DNA of 64,000 nucleotides from Arion vulgaris (lineage: Eukaryota > Mollusca > Gastropoda > Stylommatophora > Arionidae), in the NCBI GenBank assembly GCA_020796225.1, contig CM036762.1:48687590-48751589 (forward strand). Direction: 5' to 3'. Of this stretch, positions 55,340 to 64,000 are shown piece by piece (the stretch's first letter is position 1; each line of letters opens with the position of its first letter). The notes beneath the pieces were generated by a model. That model did no database searches and was not told the DNA's origin. It saw only the letters and a list, made by a program, of their open reading frames with translations. Made by a program: the position numbers and the translations under genes.

Positions 55340-55590
55340 TTTTCTCCAATCATGTCTCTGTCACTCTCAGCAGAAATGTCATGCCACCTGTCTCGGTCAC
55401 TCTCAGCAGAAATGTCATGCCACGTGTCGTATTTCACAAATCAACCTGGTTGTATCTTCAAAATAAAATCTAAGGTATCTTCGGAACAATGCACTCATGA
55501 ACTGAGCGACGTATTCTGGATTCGAACCCACAATTTTCAAAACGCAAGACAAGCTGCTCAACCACTTCATCCCAAAGATCTCCAATTTTA
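55340..55590 (-). mobile_element. SINE J, diverged, with a 33-bp internal duplication
   Basis: tcactctcagcagaaatgtc occurs twice (about 55362 and 55395), then the SINE J head in reverse (ggattcgaaccc at 55518). Confidence 0.7.
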
Positions 55591-55693
55591 ATAGGTGTGG
55601 GTTGTTAGGCCTAACCCAATCCCTAATAATTTGAGAGAATAATCTTGAATAGAACATACATTTGTACAGATAAGTTGCTGGTAACATTATTAT

Positions 55694-55859
55694 CAGTGGC
55701 GGCTCGTGGTCATTTTTCTTGGTGGGGCAGACACAAATTTTCAGGAAAATCATGCGTTTTGAAGTAACTACTATTATTTGTCTATTCGGGGAATTTATTC
55801 CCTCTTTCGATTATTGGTGAGGCCGTGCCCCACTGGTCCTTAATGACGAGCCGCCCCTG
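55694..55859 (-). mobile_element. hAT-like MITE family E, copy 6 (long-variant interior)
   Basis: Ends cagtggcggctcgtgg and acgagccgcccctg. 8-bp duplication attattat at 55686-55693 and 55860-55867. The interior contains a cggggaatttattccctc palindrome shared with 43987-44068. Confidence 0.88.
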
Positions 55860-56119
55860 ATTATTATAGTACCACATCTAAAGAGTTACACTGTAACATG
55901 TTGTCAGATCTGATTACAGGGCCGTACGATAGATTTTCTCAGTTTGATACACAAGTCTTCGAAATGCCGCCCATTAAATGTTTTTTCTTTAAATTAACCT
56001 TAGATTGTGTGTTTTTAAACTGCACAAAATGTACGAATACTATTTTTATTTTGAAAATATAAACTATTTTAAATAATGATATGAGCTATTAACTATTCCA
56101 AACAAAAAATAATAGCTTC

Positions 56120-56625
56120 GTGCTGTCAGATCAAACGTTTATCGGGGTCGAGCGCTCGTCAACGATACACCTGCACCAGAAACCGAAATCAAATGGTACC
56201 GATAACGCTTAGGCAGAGGCGTGCGGTAAATCATAAATCGTGTACATCAACATCGGAATAACATAGACCAATATAGAAAAGAATTCGTAAAGATTTTTAT
56301 TATTGATGAAAAGGTTCAAATTGTATTTTGATTTTTGCCCTGTTTTATGCCGTCCCTGCCTTAATCGGTTTCCGCCTTTTGAATGCGGGAAGCGAGCAAC
56401 TAAACCCTCTGTTTTATCTTGCTGCATCTCCTATGGTCGCGACGCGCCGTATCATACGCATCTGTCGGATTAATCATATTGGTAATCGTCAGATCTGACT
56501 CATTCCGACTCTCATACACAAATACACACTTATGTGAATATTTATCACTTGCGACTAAGACTTTCCTGTCATCGCTGTCGGCTGACTATACATACTGTAC
56601 GAATAAATAAAGATATGTCTAACAG
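56120..56625. other. CpG-enriched unique segment
   Basis: Noticeably more CpG than its surroundings (cggggtcgagcgctcgtc, atggtcgcgacgcgccg). It ends with an AATAAATAAA polyadenylation-like signal at about 56604 and atgtctaaca. It could be part of an LTR or an old gene end. Minus (56209-56427) and plus (56419-56610) frames have no recognisable motif. Confidence 0.3.
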
Positions 56626-56674
56626 ATGTTTTGGATAGGTCATCAATGAACACAATTAAGTGTTATCATTATTT

Positions 56675-57280
56675 CTACACGTAGTTGTTAGTGGCTACAG
56701 AAAGATCCTACGAATACCATGGACAGAGAAAAGAAAGAACACTGATGTCCTGAAATAACTAAATGTTAAAGAGAATTGGCTGATAAACAACATACTATAC
56801 AGAAAAATTAGATACTTTGGTCACATCAAGCGTAACGATGGCCTGGAAAGAACAATACTAGAGGGCAGGGTCCCAGGACGCAAAGGCAGAGGCAGACCAA
56901 GAAGAAGATGGCTACAAGATATTAAAGAAACCATGAACATGACCATCGACGAAGTGGGTGAACTGGCTAGAGACAGAGTGAATTTCAGATGTGCTGCAAA
57001 GAGAGTAACGACCTATAAAGGATACGCACCTTGATGATGATGATGATGAGTTGTTAGTGAGCTCGCTTCGTAGGCTAGTGATTTGGGTTCAATCACACAG
57101 TGGGCATGGATTATTTTTTTCCAACCGTAAAGGATCTCATGTCGCTCCAGCCTCAATTAGGAACAAGGAAAAGCATTGGGAAGTAAAGACGGCCGGCATG
57201 ATGTTGACCACAACACCCATCGTGTGCCGACGATCAATGAAAAATACGGACCTAACACCGTATTACTCTATATACCACGT
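56675..57280 (+). mobile_element. SINE M, split by LINE H1
   Basis: Head remnant cgtagttgttagtg before 56693 and the rest from 57049 (agttgttagtgagctcgctt ... tatataccacg). The LINE sits between. Confidence 0.8.
56694..57048 (+). pseudogene. LINE H1 C-terminus inside SINE M
   Basis: Broken frames encode CYRKILRIPWTE, RKIRYFGHIKR, DGLERTILEGRVPG, RGRPRRRWLQDIKETMNM and TIDEVGELARDRVN, ending YKGYAP and tgatgatgatgatg. Perfect 11-bp target duplication agttgttagtg at 56683-56693 and 57049-57059. Confidence 0.93.
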
Positions 57281-57516
57281 TGTTGTGGCTTAGGGATAGT
57301 GACTCGGTTTATTAACCCCGACGTTCTGAGTTCGAATCACGCTGCGGACAATTTGGTTGTAAGTTGTTTTGCGTGGATTTTTACATAAAGGACGATAGCA
57401 CCACCCGTTCAGAAAGCAATGGCAAACTACTGCACGTAATAATGCCTAGAAAAATCACAAACAGCGTTAACAAGCTGGGGTTGATTCGCAAAGTCCTGTA
57501 AAGGATATGCAATTCA
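57281..57516 (+). mobile_element. SINE A, copy 5
   Basis: Starts at the end of SINE M (ttgtggcttagggatagt) and runs to gcaattcact. Near-consensus body. No clear separate target duplication because it abuts SINE M. Confidence 0.9.
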
Positions 57517-57791
57517 CTGTAGTGCTTATGCAAAGTTATGTAACATGAAACGTGTTTGGTTTTTTTGCATCAACTAAGCTACCTACCAATTAGTTAAACA
57601 TGAATTCGTAAGGTCGTGAGGTATATAAGACTGCATGCAAAAAATTACTTTTATCCAACAGGTAGATTTCGTACAAATTAAACTTTAGTGTGATCACGAA
57701 TTTTGGAACGAACTTTAGTAAATGTTTTGAGTGTGTATGATTTTATAAATGCATCGATTATTCGAATGTTTGAGTACGATTCTCTCATATA

Positions 57792-58071
57792 CAGGGTGTT
57801 CAAGATAAAAGCAGCCTCCTCGTTAATAAAGCATCGTGGTCAAGGGAGATAATCTGTCATATGTTTATGAAAATGAGAAGGTTCAGTTATGACGTAGTAT
57901 AGGTCAAGGTTGTGTAATGTTGTGTAATTGTAGTGCAGAAAGGGGGATATGAACAAATGTGACGTAGGATGAGCTAATCAGAACCGGTTTAAATAGTAAA
58001 TAGACACAACGCAGTAAGTAACTGGCAACTTTTGAATTGTCACTCGGGCCGCTTTTATCTTGAACACCCTG
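57792..58071 (-). mobile_element. mariner/Tc1-like MITE, copy 2
   Basis: Inverted ends cagggtgttcaagataaaag / cttttatcttgaacaccctg with flanking TA at 57790-57791 and 58072-58073. 280 bp, no transposase. Confidence 0.93.
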
Positions 58072-58303
58072 TATAATAATGATGTCTGCAATATAAAGCG
58101 TGGAAGAAAATGGAGAAAATTAAGAATTGAAAATATATAAATAATTAACCCAGGTCACGTCTGACGCGGATTGCAAGATAAGAATAAAATCCATAAAGAA
58201 ATCAATAACGTGTGTCAACAGTTTAAAGAATTTAATGAGTATGCTCAGGAAGATTGAAACAGACTGGGATCGGAAACAATGGTTGGAGTTGCTGAGGAGG
58301 TCT

Positions 58304-58514
58304 CATCATCAAGGTGCGTATCCTTTATAGGCAGCGCATCTGACATTTACACAGTCTCTAAGCAGTTCACCCACTTCATCGATGGTCATATTCATGGTTT
58401 CTTTAATATCTTGTAGACATCTTCTTCTTGGTCTGCCTCTGCGTCCGTGGACCCTGCCCTCTAATATTGATCTTTCCAGGCCATCATGACGCTTAATGTG
58501 ACCAAAGTATCTAA
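58304..58514 (-). pseudogene. LINE H1 terminal fragment inside repeat L
   Basis: The minus frame encodes RYFGHIKRHDGLERSILEGR, RGRPRRRCLQDIKETMNM and TIDEVGELLRDCVN. It starts (3' end) at catcatcaaggtgcg. About 210 bp. Confidence 0.85.
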
Positions 58515-58772
58515 CTAGACTGACAAAAATCAGTTTTTTTCGTGACAGGGCATGTAGTAGTAAGGGGAAATGACATGGGTGCAGGTATGACTGCTGTAAA
58601 AAATCGGGCGAGCAATGGACCAGGCTCATATTCTAAATTCTCTAAGAGAGAGAGGATGTGTACACGATTCAAGTAATAGTGGTGAATCTACAACTCTAAC
58701 AAAACTGCAAGAATACCAAGTCAAATGTGGTGTAGCTAGATAAGAGCATTATACTGGTAGCCAAAGAAAAAT

Positions 58773-59185
58773 AGTAAATCAACAAAGAACTGGTAACGTG
58801 TTAGAGAGACATACAGAGGAAGAGATCGAAGCACTTATGGACAAATAGTAAATCAACAAAGAACTGGTAACGTTAGAGAGACATACAGAGGAAGAGATCG
58901 AAGTACTTATGGACAAATAGTAAATCAACAAAGAACTGGTAACGTTAGAGAGACATACCGAGGAAGAGATCGAAGTACTTATGGACAAATAGTAAATCAA
59001 CAAAGAACTGGTAACGTTAGAGAGACATACAGAGGAAGAGATCGAAGTACTTATGGACAAATAGTAAATCAACAAAGAACTGGTAACGTTAGAGACATAA
59101 GGAAAAATCGAAGCATTATGGACAAATAGTAAATCAAAAAGAACTGGTAACGTTAGAGACATACAGAGAAGACGAAGCACTTATG
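58773..59185. repeat. 72-bp minisatellite inside repeat L
   Basis: About 5.5 units of gtaaatcaacaaagaactgg plus taacgttagagagacataca plus gaggaagagatcgaagtact plus tatggacaaata. The last two units are shortened by small deletions. The corresponding part of L copy 1 is not expanded. Confidence 0.95.
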
Positions 59186-59250
59186 TAGTACGAGTAATTG
59201 GTTTGATGTGAAGTGGTGAAAATTCAACGACTAAACTAAACTAATGAGAT

Positions 59251-59984
59251 TTTTTTTTTTTAAACGATGCACAAGAAACCAATATGCAACGAATCACAAA
59301 CAGATTAAATTGGGATAAAACAAGTGAGAACAGAGACACTATTAGATGAAATTTAGAATAATAAAATATTAAAATGAACTAAAAATATGGAACTGAAAAT
59401 AATTCCAACAAATTTATGGGAATTTTATAAAATAAGTCAATAAAAAAATCATAATAAAAATCATATTTGCCTGGTTCCAATTATTAATGCTTCAATTAAT
59501 TCATTAATTTGTTCGGGAAATCCGTTTACTTTGTTGAATTTTGATGAGTGTTTAAGACGTGTTAACTTGAACAATCAGCAGAAAACAAATATTGAAGAAT
59601 CGAATGGAAAATAACAATTTCAGAATAGAACAAAGTAAGAAATAAAAACAACCCGGTTTAAACAAAACAAAATGCTGAATAGCCAGAGTGTGAATAATTA
59701 TTTTTGACAAAACTTCGAGAAACTTATAACAATAATTAATATCGAAGAAAGAATGAGTAGCTATTATATGATTAGAAATTGTTACAACAGAAATATCTAT
59801 CACTCAAGCCGCTAGAGAAGAGCAAGACAAAAACAGAAAACCACGACACTGGGCAACAAACAAGTAACAGTGTGATGACAAATGAAGAATTAAACGAGAA
59901 AGTATAATATAACTGAAAAAACAGTAAGCAATCATATTATTAATTTGTGTTTGTCTTGTCCAGGATTAGTTGGATTTTTTCGAT
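59251..59984. other. AT-rich unannotated stretch
   Basis: A-rich, no element recognised. Confidence 0.45.
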
Positions 59985-60080
59985 GGTAAACGGCTCTCAG
60001 ATCAACCCAGACTCAGATGGGTACCAGAGAAACACCGGGATGTAGATGTTAGCAAATGTCATGTTGACCAATTCATCCAT
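59985..60080 (+). mobile_element. SINE M fragment
   Basis: Matches the SINE M middle (agatcaacccagactcagat, then gggtaccag, then catgttgacca). Confidence 0.55.
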
Positions 60081-60322
60081 AGTCTTGGAATCTCTTTGAC
60101 TAAGTAGTTGAGCTGTTGTCTTAAGTTACTAAGTGTTTAAATTCGAATCCGACTGTTCTGTTCACGAATGCATTAATTTCATTAGATATCTAGGGCTGTT
60201 GTCGGAGCTATGCAGTTCGTGTTTTGTACAATACTCTCGGCAGGCGACGTACTATTTTTGCGGAAAGGGACCGAGTCGTGTGGGGTAAAACCCGGTGCAG
60301 TGAAGTCAATTCTTCACACTTA
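60081..60322 (+). mobile_element. SINE J, plus orientation
   Basis: Head with gactaagtagttgagctg and aaattcgaatccgac, body gttgtcggagctatgcagtt, end cggtgcagtgaagtcaattc. Confidence 0.8.
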
Positions 60323-60534
60323 GACCCTTTATATCCATCTTTCTTTTTTTTTCCTCCAATCCTGTTTTGAATCCCAACGTCTGGAAAAGAAGAGTTCTAG
60401 AATCTTTGGTCATCATAAAGTATTCACATGTGATTTTTACCGTTTTCACTTTTCTTCACCTTTGTGATGACCTTTCTTGATGATTGATCTGAGGAAGATC
60501 TCTTGGACGACAGTCTGTTGATCATCATTTCAGA

Positions 60535-62050
60535 GCAAGATTGACTCATTGAGACGCACAATATATGACAATATTAATCGGGTGTTGCTCTTTGAGACGC
60601 AATCTGTTGACAATCATTGTATCAGAGTAGATTTCTTGAGACGCAACCTTCTGTTGACAATCATTGACAAAAATTGGCTTTTGAGACGCACAGTCTGTTG
60701 ACAATCATTGTATCAGAGTAAGATCTTCTTTGAGACGCACAGTCTGTTGACAATCATTGTATCAGAGTAAGATTGCTCTGAGACGCAAGGATATTTGACA
60801 ATTCATTTACTCAAGTAGATTGCTCTTCTAAGACACATATCTGTTGATCAATCATTGTATCATGAAAGATTCTTTTGAGATGACACAGTCTGTTGACAAT
60901 CATTGTATCAGAGTAAGATTCTTTTGAGACCACAGTCTGTTGACAAATGTATACGAGTAAGATTGCTCTTGAGACCAATTCGTGATTTGAATCATTTTAT
61001 CAAGTAAGATTTTTGAGACCATGAAGGGACATCATTGATCAAGAGTAAGATTGTTTGAGAGCAATCGTTGACAATCATTGACAAGTAAGATTGTCTTTAG
61101 ACTGCCAAGCATGTGAAATTGACTGTATCAGGTAAGATTCTCTTGAGACGACAGTCTGTTGACAATCATTGTATATATAAAGATTGTTTGAGAACAGTCT
61201 GTTGACAATCATTGTAATCAAGTAAGATTCTCTTGAGAGATAGTCTTAAACAATCATTGTATCAAGTAAGATTCTCTGAGACGCTACAGTTATGACAATC
61301 ATGTATCAGAGTAAGATTGCTCTTGAACAGACAGTCAGTTGACAATCATTGTATCAGAGTAAGATTGCTCTTTGAGACGCACAGTCTGTTGACAATCATT
61401 GTATCAGAGTAAGATTGCTCTTTGAGACGCACAGTCTGTTGACAATCATTGTATCAGAGTAAGATTGCTCTTTGAGACGCACAGTCTGTTGACAATCATT
61501 GTATCAGAGTAAGATTGCTCTTTGAGACGCACAGTCTGTTGACAATCATTGTATCAGAGTAAGATTGCTCTTTGAGACGCACAGTCTGTTGACAATCATT
61601 GTATCAGAGTAAGATTGCTCTTTGAGACGCACAGTCTGTTGACAATCATTGTATCAGAGTAAGATTGCTCTTTGAGATGCACAGTCTGTTGACAATCATT
61701 GTATCAGAGTAAGATTGCTCTTTGAGACGCACAGTCTGTTGACAATCATTGTATCAGAGTAAGATTGCTCTTTGAGACGCACAGTCTGTTGACAATCATT
61801 GTATCAGAGTAAGATTGCTCTTTGAGACGCACAGTCTGTTGACAATCATTGTATCAGAGTAAGATTGCTCTTTGAGACGCACAGTCTGTTGACAATCATT
61901 GTATCAGAGTAAGATTGCTCTTTGAGACGCACAGTCTGTTGACAATCATTGTATCAGAGTAAGATTGCTCTTTGAGACGCACAGTCTGTTGACAATCATT
62001 GTATCAGAGTAAGATTGCTCTTTGAGACGCACAGTCTGTTGACAATCATG
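60535..62050. repeat. 50-bp minisatellite, about 30 units
   Basis: Unit tctttgagacgcacagtctg plus ttgacaatcattgtatcaga plus gtaagattgc. 61330-62050 is nearly perfect (about 14 units); 60535-61330 carries many small deletions and substitutions per unit. Confidence 0.97.
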
Positions 62051-62185
62051 TTGAAATCCGTCATCTGTCGTAAGTCACAGAGACAATACAAGCCTAGCAC
62101 AGAATGTCACAATATATCACTAAATATAAAGTCGGGTTGTTTACTATGTGCAGCAATTTCACATATGATCACATATATATATGGG

Positions 62186-62346
62186 CAGTGGCGGCTCGTA
62201 ATCATTTTTGTTGGTGGGGCCAGACACAAATTTTCGGAAAATCATGGTTTTGGGTTAGGTTATATTTTAATTTATTAACTAATAAATACACGTTACACAT
62301 TATTTTTGGTGGGCCGGCCCACTTTCCTAATGTCAAACCGCCACTG
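62186..62346 (-). mobile_element. hAT-like MITE family E, copy 7
   Basis: Left end cagtggcggctcgt; the right end is eroded (aaaccgccactg). Perfect 8-bp duplication tatatggg at 62178-62185 and 62347-62354. Confidence 0.92.
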
Positions 62347-62414
62347 TATATGGGATAATTTTATGTAGATTAATACTTCCACTCCTATCTTCCTAATGAC
62401 GATACATATCATTA

Positions 62415-63975
62415 TCATATGTGGAAAAGAATCATATGTTAAACAGTATCATATGTTGAATAATATCATATGTTAAACAGTATCGTATGTTCAACAGTAT
62501 ATTATCCAGAAAGTACTCACAATGTAAGAAAACTGATGGACGCTATAAATAAGAATGAGAAAAAATTGAAGTATTTTGGACATATAAAGAGACATGTAGT
62601 GTTAGAGAAGACCACAATGGAAGGAGGCATCCTGACAAAGCGGAGAAGAGGAAGATCATGGGGAAAGTTGATTCAGAATGAAACTGAAAGTTTGAGCATA
62701 ACGGCTGCCTTGGCAGGACATCTTGCCTATGAGAGAATGAAATTCATTAGAACTGTTATTGTGGCAAAGTTCTGCTCAGGACAAGCTATTTGATGATGAT
62801 GATGATTATATATTAAACAGTATCATATATTAAACAGTATCATATATTAAACAGTATCATACGAGTATTATATATTAAACAGTATCATACGAGTATCATA
62901 TATTAAACAGTATCATACATTAAACAGTATCAAAAAACAGTATTATATATTAAACAGTATCAATATATTAAACAGTATCATATATTAAAGTATCATAAGT
63001 ATCATATATTAAACAGTATCATATATTAAACAGTATCATATATTAAACAGTATCATATATTAAACAGTATCATATATTAAACAGTATCATATATTAAACA
63101 GTATCATATATTAAACAGTATCATATATTAAACAGTATCATATATTAAACAGTATCATATATTAAACAGTATCATATATTAAACAGTATCATATATTAAA
63201 CAGTATCATATATTAAACAGTATCATATATTAAACAGTATCATATATTAAACAGTATCATATATTAAACAGTATCATATATTAAACAGTATCATATATTA
63301 AACAGTATCATATATTAAACAGTATACATATATTAAAGTATCAATTACATATATATTAAACAGTATCATATATTAAACAGTATCATATATTAAACAGTAT
63401 CATATATTAAACAGTATCATATATTAAACAGTATCATATATTAAACAGTATCATATATTAAACAGTATCATATATTAAACAGTATCATATATTAAACAGT
63501 ATCATACTTAGTATCATATATTAAACAGTATCATACATTAAACAGTATCATATATTAAACAGTATCATACGAGTTCATATATTAAACAGTATCATATTAA
63601 ACAGTTCATATATTAAACAGATCATACAGTTCATATATTAAACAGTATCATGAGTTATATACATTAAAACAGTATCATACGAGTGTCTATATTAAACAGT
63701 ATCATACGAGTCATAATTAAACAGTATCATACATTAAACAGTGTCATATATTAAACAGTATCATAATTAAACAGTATCATATATTAAACAGTATCATACA
63801 GTATCATATATTAAACAGTATCATACATTAAACAGTATCATACATTAAACAGTATCATACATTAAACAGTATCATATATTAAACAGTATCATATATTAAA
63901 CAGTATCATATATTAAACAGTATCATAATTAAACAGTATCATATATTAAATAGTATCATAATTTAACAGTTGAAA
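62415..63975. repeat. 17-bp minisatellite, about 75 units, split by LINE H3
   Basis: Unit tatcatatattaaacag. A diverged section (catatgttaaacagtat) lies before 62505 and the main array at 62807-63975. 63000-63310 and 63350-63500 are perfect; 62930-63000 and 63500-63970 contain many small deletions. Confidence 0.97.
62505..62806 (+). pseudogene. LINE H3 C-terminus
   Basis: The plus frame is open from about 62470 to the TGA at 62791 and encodes EKKLKYFGHIKRHVVLEKTT, MEGGILTKRRRGRSWGKLIQ and ESLSITAALAGHLAYERMKF, ending VIVAKFCSGQAI and tgatgatgatgatga. It is the most intact C-terminus of the H group (about 85 LINE codons without a stop). AT-rich flanks make the target duplication (tatatta) uncertain. 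Confidence 0.85.
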
Positions 63976-64000
63976 AATTAATGCATTAATCCTCTCTTAC

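Larger units (their letters stand above)
58235..59250. repeat. Repeat L, copy 2, with LINE H1 and 72-bp expansion
   Basis: Aligns with 28497-29430. It lacks SINEs B and C at the sites they occupy there, but holds a LINE piece and an expanded 72-bp array. End cgactaaactaaact. Confidence 0.78.

Noticed and set aside
877..57350. tRNA genes at the SINE heads
   Set aside because: Boxes A and B are present, but the heads recur with SINE bodies and target duplications, and no stable full cloverleaf was seen.
58779..59180. 133-codon minus frame with SISSSVCLSN repeats
   Set aside because: 72-bp tandem repeat inside repeat L, and shortened units break the pattern.
60535..63975. CRISPR-like arrays (50-bp and 17-bp regular repeats)
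   Set aside because: No repeat-spacer alternation (the whole unit repeats), no cas genes, and a clearly eukaryotic context.

Overview
This looks like a gene-poor, repeat-saturated piece of an animal nuclear genome. I found no intact protein-coding gene, no rRNA, no stand-alone tRNA and no prokaryotic-style operon. The supported content is transposon debris (non-LTR retrotransposon 3' ends, one Penelope-like fragment, several tRNA-headed SINE families, hAT-like and mariner-like MITEs) and very abundant minisatellites. The mix of craniofacial-development-protein-2-type LINE endonucleases, LINE C-termini with FGHxxR...GRPRxxW motifs, GIY-YIG Penelope sequence and many tRNA-SINEs suggests an invertebrate, probably a lophotrochozoan (mollusc or annelid). 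That assignment is inference only.

Layout. 1-4 kb: SINE P interrupted by repeat X, SINE A, hAT-like F and E insertions in short tandem arrays, and a zinc-finger-ended LINE tail. 5-8.2 kb: a 21-bp minisatellite split by an internally deleted RTE-like LINE. 9-13 kb: LINE tails and a hAT MITE. 13.7-14.2 kb: a 30-bp array. 14.5-20.5 kb: LINE tails and SINEs C and D, including C inside D. 20.6-23.6 kb: SINEs B, P and M around a CpG-enriched unique island that might hold a 5' exon. 24-30 kb: an RNase H LINE tail, SINEs A, B, C and J, and a 56-bp array. 33.2-34.2 kb: an AGT-rich array. 35-38.7 kb: SINEs and a 62-bp array cut by a LINE. 39-42 kb: 21-, 15-, 30- and 3-bp arrays. 42.5-46 kb: nested LINE/SINE and a Penelope-like endonuclease in an inverted repeat. 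46-56 kb: 45-, 17-20- and 34-bp arrays with insertions. 56.7-64 kb: LINE, SINE and MITE insertions and large 72-, 50- and 17-bp arrays.

The parts do not act as a pathway; they relate by insertion order. Target-site duplications (TSDs) are visible for many insertions, which gives relative ages: C after D, B after C and after repeat L, LINE H1 after SINE M, the E MITE beside a SINE J piece, and LINEs after the minisatellites they split. SINEs C and D end in the same (GAA)n-type tail as a LINE fragment at 16.5-16.9 kb, which suggests that LINE family mobilised them. No convincing new molecular system was found. The most informative objects are the Penelope inverted repeat, the paired empty sites in repeat L, the C/D/LINE tail relationship, a minisatellite born inside a SINE, and the CpG-enriched island near 21.2-21.7 kb.
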